Positions 1 to 14,046 of a stretch of 64,000 nt of DNA are shown one piece after another. Numbering within the stretch: position 1 is the first letter of the stretch; every line of letters starts with the position of its first letter. This DNA is from Methanobacteriaceae archaeon (GTDB taxonomy: Archaea; Methanobacteriota; Methanobacteria; Methanobacteriales; Methanobacteriaceae), in NCBI GenBank assembly GCA_013403005.1, contig JACBOA010000010.1, forward strand, positions 1-64,000, in the 5' to 3' direction. The notes beneath the pieces were generated by a model. The model saw only the letters and a list, made by a program, of their open reading frames with translations. It was not told the origin of the DNA and made no database searches. The position numbers and the translations under genes are program-made.

Positions 1-3000
1 ACCACAATCGGAGTGGTACGACTCCAGGTGACATTGTATTTGTTTGCTGCAGCATCAGCCACAATATCATGACACTTAATCACCAGTAAAGATTCCAAGA
101 AGGTCCCATAAGCTGCTTTCATGGGCCCTTCAGGGTAAAGAAGAGTTCCATTTGCATTTGTTCTGTCTTTTTCGTCCAACCAGTACCGTAACATCTCATC
201 TGTAACTTTAGTGGTGACAATAGCAAAACTCCTCACACCCTCATAACCCTCATTTTTATAAACTCTAGAAGTGGGATCGTTGCGATTATCTACATGGAAG
301 TATCCACCGTTGGCATAGATCATGGTACTCTCCCTGTAAATAGGGTTACCTGGGAAATTAATTCCCACAACCTCACCACTATCCGGATCCTCAAATGAAA
401 TCTTCTTACCCGCATCACCAGGATAACTGATAATAGTTGTTATATTATCTTTAAAATACTTGTAATTTGCAATTACAAACATTTCACTATCATTGAAACC
501 ATTTTTCTCTCTGATCATGTTCAGCAGTCCTGTTTCCAGTGCACTTCCAGTTAAATTCTGCAATCCCGGATTCTGGTAAATAATGCTTTTTAGTGCATTT
601 TTAGACTCTGTTGACTCTGAAAACAGCCAGTTTAAGAAGTTGACATTATACCAGACCTTTGGTGAAAATGAATCATGGTTAATGAGATAATTTATGTTTG
701 AAACTGTTTTGTTTAAAACCACCACCCCATTTACAATTAAATCCACTTCATTCTGGAACGATCCGAAATCACAGCTTTTTGACTTCCACAACACACTCAC
801 CCAGCTAACCGACTCATTCAGAGGCACTTCATAGGTTAAATAAAGGGAGTGATTGGTTGATAGGTCTATAGCCGTGCTGGAAATGATTATGGTTGCTTTA
901 GCAATCCTATCCACACTTGTAGATGCACTTTGACTGTCTAAAGTGGCTGTAACATTCGTGAAACCAGATTGAAGGTTCGGATTTAATATTAGGGTGGCTG
1001 ATGCTTTCCCGTCCTCAGTATAACTGGTGCTAGTAATGTTACTGTTATTATTTGAGATGAAGGTGACTGGTATCCCATCAGGCGTGTAAATCACAGTTGA
1101 AAGATCTTCATTATTGCTGTTGTGGTTTAAATCTGCGGTAATGGTTGCCTCGTAAACCTTACCATCTGCAACCTTGTAAGAAGTAGGGGTTATAGTGAGA
1201 ACCAGACGAGGATTGTAAAGCACGGATCCACTTATTACATATATGGCGCTGGGTTTTGCTGAAGATACCACAGGATTATTGGTTCCCCACCAGTTGTTGG
1301 TGGCATTTACAGTACCTCCCCTGCTTAAAAGTCCATATTGTCCATTTCCAACTATCCTGTTGAAATGAAGGTCTCCTGAAGAGTAATATAAATAAATACC
1401 ATGATATGTGTTATTTTTCACATCATTACTAGTTACCTTCAGGTTATTGGAATAACAGGCAAGAATACCACAATCATTGTTCGCCAGATTACTCTCACTG
1501 ATGGTGGTATAATTGGCCTGGTAAAGATAAACACCCCTAAATGTGCTACCAGTTATATTATTTCCTGATAGGAGAGTGTTGTTTGAGTATTCAAGATCAA
1601 TTCCACCCAAATTGCCCTGTAGAATATTTCCAGAAACCGTGCAGTTTGTGGTGGAGTTCAGGAAAATACCATAACCAAAGTCGCCAGTGCTACTTAATCC
1701 ATTCCCTGTAATAGTATTATCCAATATATAGCAGTTATTAGCCCTATTTAGATAAATAGCTGATGAATTTGTTGCACCGGTGATTTTAAATCCATAAATC
1801 ATGGAATCACTGCAGTTATTAACTGTAAAAACAGGACTTGAAATATTTGAAGCCTGCACTGTCACATTACCCTCCGATACTATGGTTAAATTCTTATTTA
1901 TCACAATATTTTCAACATATGTCCCATTTGTGACAAAAATAACATCACCATCAACAGTCAGAGGATCACTAACCGCCCCTTGTATGGTACTGAAAGATTT
2001 ATGGAATGCTCTGGAAACAGAATAGTTACCCAGAGTGGCAGTGACAGTCGTTGCACCAGAACTTGGGCTAGATGTGAGGGTTACTCTAGCCTTACCACTG
2101 CGAACAGTTGCAGTGCTGTTAATGGTTCCTAATGTGGTGGTGAAATTCACTGGCAGACCATCAGGTATTCTTCCAGAACCAGAAGTGTCTTTTCCCTGGT
2201 TGTTATGCGTTATATCGGCTGTTATTTCTGAACTGGATGTGCTGTTATGTGTTACATAGATCACTGAACCTGTTAAATTCATCACGAGCCAAGGGTTGTA
2301 TAAAACCGTTCCCCCAGCAATATAAATCGAACTGCCATTTGTTGATGAAACAGTAAGGTTGTTAGTACCCCACCAGTTATTGGTGGCATTCACCGTACCA
2401 TTAACCAGATTATAAAGCCCATAAACAGTATTTTCCGCGATTATGTTGAAATTAATACTGGCAGAGGATGATGTGGCTTTAATTCCGCTTTGATGATTAT
2501 TCATTATAGTGTTTTCATAGACTGTGCTATTACTGGAATTATTAAGTTCAATTCCATTCATTAAATTGTTCTGAATGGTATTTTCCATTATCAACGAGTA
2601 TAATGAGTTACCGATGTAGATTCCAGTGCCCGAATTATTAATGATAGTATTAGAGTATACTGTGTTGTTATTTGAACTGTTAAATCGGATTCCCTCCATT
2701 AAATTACCGGTTAGGTTGTTATCCCATATCATATTATTCGGGGAATTGGTAAGGAGTAATCCATAGTAGTTACCAGTTAAAATGTTACCGGTAATGGTAC
2801 AGTTACTGGCATTGTTGAGATAGATGCCAGATGAGGATGTGCCATTAGCTCCTTTCAAGGTAAATCCTGAAATCACAGATCCACTACCGCCCGAATTAAT
2901 AGTGATAGCTGGGTTGTTGAGATTGGCAGCCTGAATGGTCACGTTCCCATTATACGGAGTTATGGTAAGTTTTTTATTTACTACAATGTTTTCGGTGTAA

Positions 3001-6000
3001 GTTCCATTTCTAACCACAATAACATTACCGTTAACTGTTAAATTATCATTTATAGCATTTTGTATACTGGAATAACCTTTCCCCGTATTAAGATTTCCTA
3101 TAGGTGAAAATATATAATATACCATGTTAACTGGGGATTGGTTCCCTGTAAAGTCCACAGCCATAAACTTCAAAGTGGTGGTTGTGCTGATGGTGATGGA
3201 GGTTGTGTATATTGCGCTTGAAGTTGTTGGGTTGCTTCCATCAGTGGTGTAATAAATAATTGGATGCAGGTCAATGTTATCAGATGCGGTTAAATTCACA
3301 GATTGGCTGGTGTTGTAAAGTCCGCTTGAAAGACTTGCATTTACTGTTGGCGCAATTTTATCAATGGTTACATTAGTCTGCACGCTCTGCCTATCCAATG
3401 TAGCGGTAATATTGGCTATTCCTGAAGTGACTGTTCCTGAGTTAAATGTTAGGGTGGCTTTCCCGTTTCTGGTATATACTGGGCTGGTAACCGCGCCTAA
3501 ACTGGTGGTTATATCTATTGGAATGCCATCAGGTACATGTCCCTGTGGAGAAGTATCGTTTCCATTGCTATTGTGGGTGAGATCTGCTGTAACTGTAGAA
3601 TTACCATTAGTAATCACTGGATTAGCAGTTACATTTAAAACCAACCAAGGTATAACTCCATATATTAAATCATTACAATACCAACCATCAATACCCCCTT
3701 CAGAATAAACATCATAAGTAACTTCAGGGTCATAGTTATCCCATTCTATTATTAAATTACTAGTTCCCCACCAGTTATTTCTGGCATCAAAAGATATTCC
3801 TTCTTCTACTTCTAACCATAAATCAGCCATAGTATTATTGCTAAGCTGGTTAAAATGCATATTAAATTGACTGGAATTGGAATAAACACCATAAACATTT
3901 CCATATATAATATTACTTGTTATACTGGTGTCAATTGTATTTATTCCACCAATGAATCCTATTCCTGACCAATCACCCCATAAATAGATGCCATAACAAT
4001 TATTTCTTATATTATTTTGAGATATGGTATTGTTTAGTGAAAATGAAGAAATTTGATAAGTACATTCAGCAGGTATGAAAATACCATAAGTGTTGTTAAA
4101 TAGGGTGTTATTGCTTATGGAGTTACGTGATGATTGGAATAGGTAAATTCCTTTAAAATTCCCATTAATGTTATTATTTTCAATAATGCATTCATTGGCA
4201 TTTTCCAGGAGAATTCCAAAGGAGCTATTTGTCCCGTTTATAACAAAGCCAGATATTTTTGAACCTGTTCCGTTGGTTTTTATGGTGAAAACAGGGAGAT
4301 TAGGATTTAATGCCTGCAATGTTACAGTTCCTCCAGGAACTGCTCTTATGGTTAGCTTTTTAGTTAGGACAATATTTTCAACATATGTTCCACTTGCAAC
4401 CTCAATAATATCGCCAGCAGAAGTTGAAGGTGCATTTATAGCTGCTTGTATAGTTGTAAATCCTTGATGGCTTACAGTATTATATACTTTAAACAGATTA
4501 ACTGTTTTAGAGATTATTTGATTATCTAGGGTGACTGTAATGTTGGCGGTGTTGTGTGGTGATGAATAATTAAGCTGTGATGTTGTTTTTCCATTTACTG
4601 TAAAGCCACTTTGTTGAATAGATCCATAATCTGTAGTGAAATTCACATTTGTTCCATTTGGAATATGCCCAAGGGGCAATGTGTTGGTTCCTTGATTATT
4701 GTAGGTTAAATCGACTGTTATGTTGGAAATACCATCTGTAATGTAGGTTGAATTGACATTTAGTACTATCCAGGGGTCGTAAATAATGTTCCCGCCTAAG
4801 ATGTAAATGTCACTGGAATTGCTTGAGGAGACTGTTGGGCTGTTGGTTCCCCACCAGTTGTTTGTTGCGTTTACAAAGTTGCTATAAGCATTGCAAAGTC
4901 CGAATGCAGTGTTTCCAACAATCCTATTGAAATTAACATTGGTTGGTGAAAAGTAAAGGTAAATACCACCCAGATTGTTTGTTATTTTATTTTCAGTTAT
5001 TTTGGTGTTATCTGAGTTATCAAGGCAAATTCCATAATTGAGATTGTTTGTTATATTATTTCCAGATAATATGCTATTACTTGAATAAAGAAGCATAATT
5101 CCATCTTGAATGTTACTAGTTACGTTATTCAGTGATATGGTGTTGTTTGTTGTCTTTTGAAGGTTTATTCCCATAGTATTGTTTGTTGCATTATTTGAGG
5201 ATATGGTGTTATTATTAGAATTAATCAGGAGTAGTCCATAATTTGTATTGTTTGTTAGATTATTTGTCGATATTGTGGTATTGTTTGTATCAATGAGTAC
5301 GAGTCCTCCACCAATATTTTCGCATATGTTATTTTTTATATTGTTTTCAGAGATCCAAGTACTGTTTGAATTATTAATTAGAATACCTATCTGTTTATTG
5401 TTTGTTGCGTTGTTTCTGATTATGGTTGTGGTTTTTGAATTATCAACATATATTCCTTTTAAAGTGTTTTTTGTAGCATTATTTCCAGATATGGTGTTAT
5501 TATTTGTATGATCTATATAAATTCCGTTCAATCCATTACTTTCCAAGTTATTTCCAGAAATCATATTTCCATTTGAATAATATAAGTCAATTCCGTTTTC
5601 AGTATTGTTTGTGGCGTTATTTTCACTTATGCTTGTATTATTTGAGTAATAAAGGAAAATACCGCCTGAACAATTTGTTATGGTATTTCCTGTGATATTG
5701 CAGTTATTAACTTGGTATAAAAAGATTCCGTAGTTAGTAGATCCTTTTATATTGAATCCTTTGATGGTTGAACCGCTGGAGTAAACAGTAAAAGCAGGTT
5801 GGGAAGAATTCATAGGCTGAACCGTCACATTTTTTCCATAAGCTGACATCAGAATAAGTTGTTTAGCTACAATTACATTTTCAGTGTAAGTGCCCCCACC
5901 TACAAGTATTGTATCGCCGTTTAAGGTAGTTGCATCATCTATTGCAGCCTGTATTGTGGTAAATGTTTTTTTAGTTCTCTGATTATATGCACCAGCAACG

Positions 6001-7796
6001 TTGATTATTGTTTTAGAAACTGTTTGTTTATCTAATGTGGCTGAAACAGTGGCTGTACCTGCTGTTGCACTTGAATTAAAAGTAGTGACTGATTTACCAT
6101 TCATTGTAGATGCAGGACTACCGATGGTTCCTAAGGTGGTACTATAATTTATTGGTATGCCATTTGGGATCTTACCATATGGTGATGTATCATTTCCCTG
6201 ATTATTACGGGTTAAATCTGCTGTGACACTGGAAGAACTATCATGAGATACAATATCCGAAGAACTACTGATAGTAAGTACAATCCAGGGGTTGTAAGTT
6301 ATTGTTCCTGATGTTGCCCAGATGTCGCTTGGGTAATTGGTTGAAATTTTGGGGTTGTTTGTTCCCCACCAGTTGTTGATGGCGGTTATTGATACTGCAC
6401 TGCCCCAAAGTCCGCATATGTCGTTATTAGTTATTCTGTTGAATTGTATGGTGGATGATGATTGGTAAAGATAAATTCCGAAATCGTTGTCGGTTATTGT
6501 GTTTTCGGTTATTATGTTGTTTGAATTGTTTAGATAAATGCCTGATGCGGCGGTTTGGTTTTTTATTGTGTTTCCTGTTATTTTGTTGTTGTTGGAGTTT
6601 AGGATGTGTAGTCCGTCCCAGTTGTTGTTTTGTATGGTATTGTTTTGTATGGTGTTGTTGTTAGAGTTTGAAAAGTCTATTCCATGGAAATTTCCTGTCA
6701 ATATGTTATTAGTGATGTTACAATTTGTAGCGCCGTTTAAATAAATTCCTGGTTTATTATAATCTGTGGCACCTTTAATAATGAATCCTTGTATGGTGCT
6801 GCCGTTGGCGGTTGATGTTATGGTGATTACTGGGCTTGAGGGGGTTGCGGCTTGTATGGTTATGTCGTTGTTTCCTTCTCGGGCTTTAATGGTCAGATTT
6901 TTGTTTACTATGATGTTTTCGGTGTATGTTCCACTATTTACTTGAATAGTGTGACCATTAATGGTTAATTGGTCATTAATAGCATCTTGAATATGGGAAT
7001 AAACTTTTTCGGTGTTGATGTTAATTATTGGGAGGTTTATTACATAGTTTCGGCTTTGGATTTGTGCCTGATTACCTGCAGCATCCACAGCCATAAACTT
7101 CAGAGTGGTGATGTTTTTGAAAATGTTAATTGGAGCTGTATAAAGAATGCTACTTGTTGTTGGTGTGGATCCATCCAAAGTGTAGTAAATATGAGGATTT
7201 TGGTCAATATTATCTGTTACAGTTAAAGTTACGTTTTGATATGAATTGTAAGTTCCATTGGCAAGACTGGCAGTGACTGTTGGTGCAATTGTGTCAATAA
7301 TAGTAATGTTGGTCTGTATACTTTGATTGTCAATGGTGGTGGTGACAGTTGCTGTTCCTGAACTGGCTGATCCACGGTTGAATGTTGCATTTGCTTTTCC
7401 ATTGCCAGTGTAAGCTGTAGTGGTAATTGTACCCAAATTAGTTGTGAAATTAACTGGAATACCATTGGGTAAATGTCCCTGTGAAGAAGTATCAGCGCCA
7501 TTGGAATTACGGGTTAAATCTGCGGTTAATGTTGAGTTTTCATCACCTACAACTGAGGGGTTGGCTGTTAAATTTAAAACTAGCCAAGGATTGTAAGTAA
7601 CATTTCCTCCGGCTATGTAAATATCACTTCCATTGGCTGATGAGATTATTGGATTGTTTGATTTCCACCAGTTGTTTGTAGTATTTACTGTTCCATTTCC
7701 CACATTTTCAAGGCCGTATCTGCCATTTCCAACTATTCTATTGAAGTTAACAATAGCTGATGAGTTATAAAGATAAATTCCATCGTATGTGTTGTT
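1..7796 (-). pseudogene. Downstream part of giant adhesin-like beta-helix protein, after in-frame stop; runs off left edge
   Basis: After the TAA at 7797-7799 the same minus-strand frame stays open to base 3, about 2598 codons, and keeps coding the same kind of protein, so this is the rest of the upstream gene. I read repeated modules. Each starts with a short strand (S-I-Q-A-A motif), then NosD-like right-handed beta-helix repeats (NNTI, GIYL, NSNNN), then a conserved NATNNWWGTN motif, then an Ig-like (Big_1/invasin-type) domain with DLTHN, NFTT and LGTI. Chitobiase-C-terminal-like segments (YYTxDGSxPTT) occur near 3130-3330 and 7040-7260. From about base 900 to 1 the repeats end and a non-repetitive region begins, with motifs such as PGDAGKK and ANGGYFHVDN, resembling C-terminal regions of methanogen surface proteins. 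No start codon or ribosome site after the stop was convincing, so this part is probably untranslated unless the stop is an error or is bypassed. Confidence 0.75.
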
Positions 7797-9920
7797 TTAG
7801 ACGTTGTTTCCTTTAATTATGTTATTTTCAGTGATATAAAGATAAATTCCATATTGATTTGATGTTAAAACATTGTTCTGGAGTTGATTGTTGTTTGAAT
7901 TTGTGTAGATATATAGCCCATATTGGCTATTTTTTGCTGTGTTATCTGTCAGAATGTTGTTTGTGCTGTTGTTGAGATATATTCCAGTTTTGGTATTGTT
8001 GATTAAGTTGTTACCAGTTATTGTGTTGTTTTGAGTGTTTGTTAAGTATATTCCACGGTTATTGTTTGTGAGGTTGTTTTGGTTGGTTGTAGTGCTGGTT
8101 GCGTTGCTTATGTATATGGCGTAGGATGTGCTGTTATTTATTATATTTGCTGTTAATATGTTATTAATTGAGTTTAAAAGGTAGATTCCGTATGGGTTTA
8201 ATGTTAAAATGTTGTTTTGGATGTAATTATTATTAGAGTTGGTTGTAAGGTATATTCCCCTACTGGAACTGGTATTTATTGTGTTTTGGTTTAAAGTGTT
8301 TATAGAGCTACTATCGAGGTAAATTCCGTAATTTGTGGTTTTTGATACTGAATTTTCTGTTATGGTATTATTTTGGGCTTTGGAAAGAACTATGGAATAA
8401 TTATTGTTTGTGAGGTTGTTTTGTTTTGTGAGTGTGTTGGTAGCATTATTGAGGTAAATGGCATAAGTAGTACTGTTATATAGGGTGTTACCCGTGATGG
8501 AGTTGTTAAACGAGTTCCTAATGTAAATTCCATAAGGGAAAAATGCTAAAATGTTATTATTAATATTGTTATTATCCGAATTAGGGTAAATGTAGATTCC
8601 GATGTTGCTATGATTGTTAAGTTTGTTACCTGTAATGATGTTGTATTTGCTTTTGTGGAGGTAGATTCCATTTTTATTATTAGTTAATTCGTTGTTGTTG
8701 ATTATGCAGTTATTTGCTGAATTGATGTAGATGGCAGATGAATCATTCGCACCAGTTATTATAAACCCTTGTATGGTTGACCCGCTTCCTAATGAATTAA
8801 TTGTAAAAATAGGTTTTGAAGAGTTCAAAGCCTGCAAAGTTACATTACCATTTTGAATGGACATTATGGTAATATTTTTATTAAGTATGATATTTTCAAT
8901 GTAAGTTCCATTATTTACAATAATTACATGACCATTTAAGGTCATTGGATCATCTAGCGCTGCTTGGATACTTGAATAAGTTTTCACCGTGTTATTATTC
9001 ATAATTAAGAAGTTGAATATGTAATTCTGAATTTGAACTGCAGCCTGGTTACCAGCATCATCTACAGCAATGAACTTCAGAATAGTATCAGTGTTTATGT
9101 TAATAGGTCCTGTATAAATTGTACTTAATGTTGTAGGAGTACTGTCATCTCTAGTGTAATAAATAACCGGATTATGGTCAATATTATCTGTTGCAGATAA
9201 AACAACATTCTGGGGCGTATTATAAAAATTACCTGTAGGATTTGCATTTACTGTGGGCGCTGTTGTATCGATGGTATATGTTATTGTTTGGTTTAAACAA
9301 GTGTTGTTTGAGGCATCACGTGCATAGAATTTTAGGTTTGTTATTCCTTGTGTAAGGTTTAATGTTACAGTATTTGTCTGACTGTTCCATGTGGTGCCGT
9401 TGTTTGAGCTATAAAATATCACAGGATTTGGATCAAGATTATCCGAAGCTGTTAAAGTCACGGATTTTGTTGTATTATAAATTCCTCCCGCAAGACTTGC
9501 TGTGACCACTGGTTGTGTTGTGTCGGCAATTATAATGACACTGGCCTGCACACTTTGATTATCTAGTGTAGCAGTGATAGTTGCTGTTCCTGACGGAATT
9601 AAACCCCTATTAAATGTAGAGTTAGCCTTTCCGTTCCGGGTGTATATGGGGCTGGTTATTGTGCCTAGGTTGGTAGTGAAATTGATTGGGATTCCATCTG
9701 GGATGTGTCCTTGTGAGGATGTGTCATTACCGTTGCTATTGTGGGTTAAATCTGCAGTTATAATGGATTCTCTGCCTGAAATGTTAGTTGGGTTGGCGTT
9801 TAAACCTAAAACTAACCATGGAGAATAGTAGTAGCAGGGGTCTTCGTATGGGCGTATATCACTGTTATTGTTGGATGAGATTGTGGGACTATTTGATGAT
9901 CCCCACCAGTTATTTGTTGC
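1281..9920 (-). repeat. Seven copies of the NATNNWWG module boundary in the adhesin frame
   Basis: On the plus strand the element CCCCACCAGTT (minus: NNWWGT/S) occurs near 1286, 2369, 3766, 4849, 6364 and 9900, and a variant (TTCCACCAG, NWWKSN) near 7662. Spacing is about 1.1 to 2.2 kb, so each copy marks the end of one beta-helix and the start of one Ig-like domain. The modules look like internal duplications of one ancestral unit. Recombination between them could change protein length. Confidence 0.8.
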
Positions 9921-10772
9921 ATTTACACCTATTTCATTTAGATAGATACCAAAAAGGATGTTATTTTCTATACGGTTGAAATGGACTTGGGCAACTTCAC
10001 TTGACCAGACATACACACCCTCTGCAAATATTCCATAGTTATTTCCAGCTATATTATTTTCAAGGACATGGTTGTCGTATTCACTCAAATCACTCCAACA
10101 TTCATCACTTTTTAAGTACAAACCATATGTATTCATGTTAAAAGAGTTTCCTTTGATTAAATTTCCTTGGGAGTCTGAGTGAATGCCGGAATACTCATAA
10201 AAACAGTAATAATCTTCTTCTTCATACCACTCAATTTCATCTCCACAGAAATCTTCTAGTGATATGCATTGTGTTGTAAGATAAAGACCGTAATTATTTT
10301 GTTTGACAATGTTTTGGGTTATGTTGTTGAAGGATGAATCGAAGATATTGATGCCGTAATTGTTACCGTAAATGGTGTTATTGTGAACTGTGCAGTTCGT
10401 AACGGAGTTTAGAAGAATTCCAGTACTGTTAGCAGCGTTTTTTATTGTAAAACCGCTAATACAAGTTCCACTACCTCCAGAATTAATGGTGAAAACAGGA
10501 TTTGTTGGATTAGCAGCTTGCACTGTTACATTGGAACCATTTTTGCTTTGCAATGATACCTTTTTATTAATGATTACGTTTTCAGTGTAGGTATAAGCAG
10601 AGCCATTATTATCATTGACCGTTATGATATCTCCTGAAGATGCGTTATTAACTGCTGCCTGAATACTTCCACCAGGATTCACAGTTAAATTTGCAGCTGA
10701 AACAGTTCCACTAATGGAAATTAAAACAAAAAACGAAAATAGCATTATAATACTTAAACATTGTTTATTCAT
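7797..10772 (-). CDS. Adhesin-like secreted parallel beta-helix protein, N-terminal part, ended by premature TAA
   Basis: This 991-residue product begins with a signal peptide (about residues 1-27, hydrophobic core then VSAAN). A beta-helix follows to about residue 285, then the NNWWGSSN motif near 287, an Ig-like domain (about 320-415), two chitobiase-like segments (about 416-600) and a second beta-helix to the end. Methanobacteriales encode many such cell-surface adhesins, thought to bind other cells or polymers. This assignment is by architecture, not by a tested function. The ATG has a GGTG ribosome site 6-7 bases upstream. The protein stops at GNNV-TAA, and the next codons read NNTYDGIYL, a perfect continuation of the repeat. 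AAA (Lys) to TAA is the simplest explanation. The stop removes the rest of the second helix and all later modules. Confidence 0.85.
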   Translation of the reverse strand: MNKQCLSIIMLFSFFVLISISGTVSAANLTVNPGGSIQAAVNNASSGDIITVNDNNGSAYTYTENVIINKKVSLQSKNGSNVTVQAANPTNPVFTINSGGSGTCISGFTIKNAANSTGILLNSVTNCTVHNNTIYGNNYGINIFDSSFNNITQNIVKQNNYGLYLTTQCISLEDFCGDEIEWYEEEDYYCFYEYSGIHSDSQGNLIKGNSFNMNTYGLYLKSDECWSDLSEYDNHVLENNIAGNNYGIFAEGVYVWSSEVAQVHFNRIENNILFGIYLNEIGVNATNNWWGSSNSPTISSNNNSDIRPYEDPCYYYSPWLVLGLNANPTNISGRESIITADLTHNSNGNDTSSQGHIPDGIPINFTTNLGTITSPIYTRNGKANSTFNRGLIPSGTATITATLDNQSVQASVIIIADTTQPVVTASLAGGIYNTTKSVTLTASDNLDPNPVIFYSSNNGTTWNSQTNTVTLNLTQGITNLKFYARDASNNTCLNQTITYTIDTTAPTVNANPTGNFYNTPQNVVLSATDNIDHNPVIYYTRDDSTPTTLSTIYTGPININTDTILKFIAVDDAGNQAAVQIQNYIFNFLIMNNNTVKTYSSIQAALDDPMTLNGHVIIVNNGTYIENIILNKNITIMSIQNGNVTLQALNSSKPIFTINSLGSGSTIQGFIITGANDSSAIYINSANNCIINNNELTNNKNGIYLHKSKYNIITGNKLNNHSNIGIYIYPNSDNNNINNNILAFFPYGIYIRNSFNNSITGNTLYNSTTYAIYLNNATNTLTKQNNLTNNNYSIVLSKAQNNTITENSVSKTTNYGIYLDSSSINTLNQNTINTSSSRGIYLTTNSNNNYIQNNILTLNPYGIYLLNSINNILTANIINNSTSYAIYISNATSTTTNQNNLTNNNRGIYLTNTQNNTITGNNLINNTKTGIYLNNSTNNILTDNTAKNSQYGLYIYTNSNNNQLQNNVLTSNQYGIYLYITENNIIKGNNV

Positions 10773-11218
10773 AATAGCACCAAAAAATCATTGGATAATA
10801 CTACTATTTAATACTTTTTATTCTATTTTTCGTAATACTTAGGGGGCGTTATGGTCATTATTAGTAATACAAAAATGTTATTTGTGTGAAATAAATGATC
10901 ACTATAACTGCTCTTTTTACATTTATTTTGCTTTTTAATGGATCATTCTCTAATTGTGGTTTCTTAATAATATTAATTCTTAAAATAAAGCTTGTGTGTA
11001 AAAAACAGGGAAAATTAGAAAAGAATTTTAAAATAAAATAATATAAAATAAGGAAATAAAGGAATAACTTATTTTTTTTAATCTTATTCCTGAGACTTAA
11101 TCCTAATTTTAAATATTTCATTCTTTAAATATTTGGAAAAATTAAGTAAAGAGTAAATAGAAAATCATTTCAAAATAATTAAAAATAATCAAAATAGATG
11201 AATTGGGAGCTGTATTGG
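10773..11218. other. Intergenic region, AT-rich, adhesin promoter side
   Basis: No convincing gene. A possible minus-strand TATA element (TTAAATAG, about 10803-10810) lies about 30 bases upstream of the adhesin ATG, which would give a very short leader. An 86-codon minus-strand frame at 10861-11121 is low-complexity Lys/Phe/Ile and has no ribosome site. Confidence 0.4.
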
Positions 11219-11616
11219 TTGAAAAAAGATATACTTGTGTTTATCGTAGTTATTTCTATTTTCTCATTGTTCTAGCTTCATTCTCCCTCATACCGCAATC
11301 ACCTAAAAATATAACTGATAACATCAATAATACCCTAAATTCTAGTATTGCTTCTAACACTTGCAAATAACAGTAATGTTTCTAATACTTCCCAGGATCA
11401 GCCTGACAACAATAATCCTCCACCTACTCCTTAAATATCTGCTGATGAGGCTAAAGATTTGGTAAAAAAATATGTGGGCCCCTGTGTTATGCTGGGAAAA
11501 CCAGTAAAAAGACCTATAAAAGGATTCATGCGTGGCAGGTGCCATTATATACCATGAACCCTAAATTCATAAACAATTTTTACATTGATGCCAGGACAGG
11601 TAAAAAAGTGAATTAA
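11219..11616 (+). pseudogene. Decayed small secreted PepSY-like protein
   Basis: A TTG at 11219 with GGGAG ten to fourteen bases upstream opens a signal-peptide-like stretch (KKDILVFIVVISIFSLF) that ends at TAG. Downstream a linker rich in Asn and Pro is followed by TAA where AAA is expected. Then come ISADEAKDLVKKYVGP and, after a -1 shift in an A-run near 11505-11510, KKTYKRIHAWQVPLYTMN and a final DARTGKKVN. The last part has the shape of a PepSY-type domain (helix, VGP turn, W-x-V-P strand, ID-x-x-TG-K). Restoring one base makes the span divisible by three, but at least two stops remain, so this is a genuine pseudogene. The family assignment is inference from pattern. Confidence 0.6.
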
Positions 11617-11677
11617 TTCTTTTTTTAACTTGGGGGTTTAAAAAATTAGATTATAACTTGGATTTAGGTGTCAAAAT

Positions 11678-12036
11678 ATGCCATCGAGAAAAAAATTCGG
11701 AACCATAGATGAGTATATATCTATATTTCCCATAAATGTTCAGGATATTTTAGAAAAACTTCTTAAAACCTTTAATGAATCGTCCTGAGGCTGAAGAGGC
11801 TATAAGTTATGGAATGCCTATATTCAAGCTTAATAGCAATTTAGTGCATTTTGCTGTGTACAAAAGTCATATCGGTTTTTATCCCTCACCTTCAGGCATT
11901 GAAGCGTTTAAAAAAGAAATTTCACAATATAAAAGTGGTAAAGGTTCAGTGAATTCCCAATAGATGAACCATCCTATTAGAATTGGTAAAAAATATTGTT
12001 ATTTTTCGAGTGAAAGAAAATTTGATGAAAAAGTAG
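11678..12036 (+). pseudogene. Decayed DUF1801 (YdhG-like) protein
   Basis: An ATG with AGGTG seven bases upstream gives MPSRKKFGTIDEYISIFP and continues to LLKTFNESS before a stop. A shifted frame then gives RPEAEEAISYGMPIFKL and HIGFYPSPSGIEAFKKEI, the hallmark of the DUF1801/YdhG family (sometimes called iron-chaperone-like by fold). Two further shifts are needed to read FPIDEP and then NIVIFRVKENLMKK to the TAG at 12034-12036. At least three shifts in about 120 codons mean decay rather than one error. The 62-codon frame at 11775-11963 is only the middle piece. Confidence 0.75.
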
Positions 12037-12074
12037 TATTCCATATTTAATCTTAAAAAAATTTAGGGGATTAT

Positions 12075-13850
<1,776 letters not shown>

Positions 13851-14046
13851 TTAATCAATACCTTACACAAAATTTATAGATTATTTGAATATTAAAGACA
13901 CTTATTTCACAATTTAAAGTTAGCTTGAACAATAAATTATAATCATAGATAGGCATAGATAGTCTAAAAATTTAGATTAATAATATGGACTTATTTTTAG
14001 TTATTTTCCCGTTTTATATTAAAATTGTAGTTAAATCATATTGAAC

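Noticed and set aside
7229..7501. 90-codon minus-strand frame
   Set aside because: It is a register shadow of the adhesin frame, which reads sensible Ig-like and chitobiase-like sequence over the same bases.
1801..10590. Many plus-strand frames of 60-114 codons across the left 10 kb
   Set aside because: They are antisense to the giant adhesin frame, have no ribosome sites and read as reversed repeat sequence.
1..10772. Repetitive DNA that could suggest a CRISPR array
   Set aside because: Repeats are 1-2 kb protein modules in one open frame, not short direct repeats with unique spacers.
10861..11121. 86-codon minus-strand frame
   Set aside because: Low-complexity Lys/Phe/Ile/Asn sequence in AT-rich DNA without a ribosome site or family pattern.
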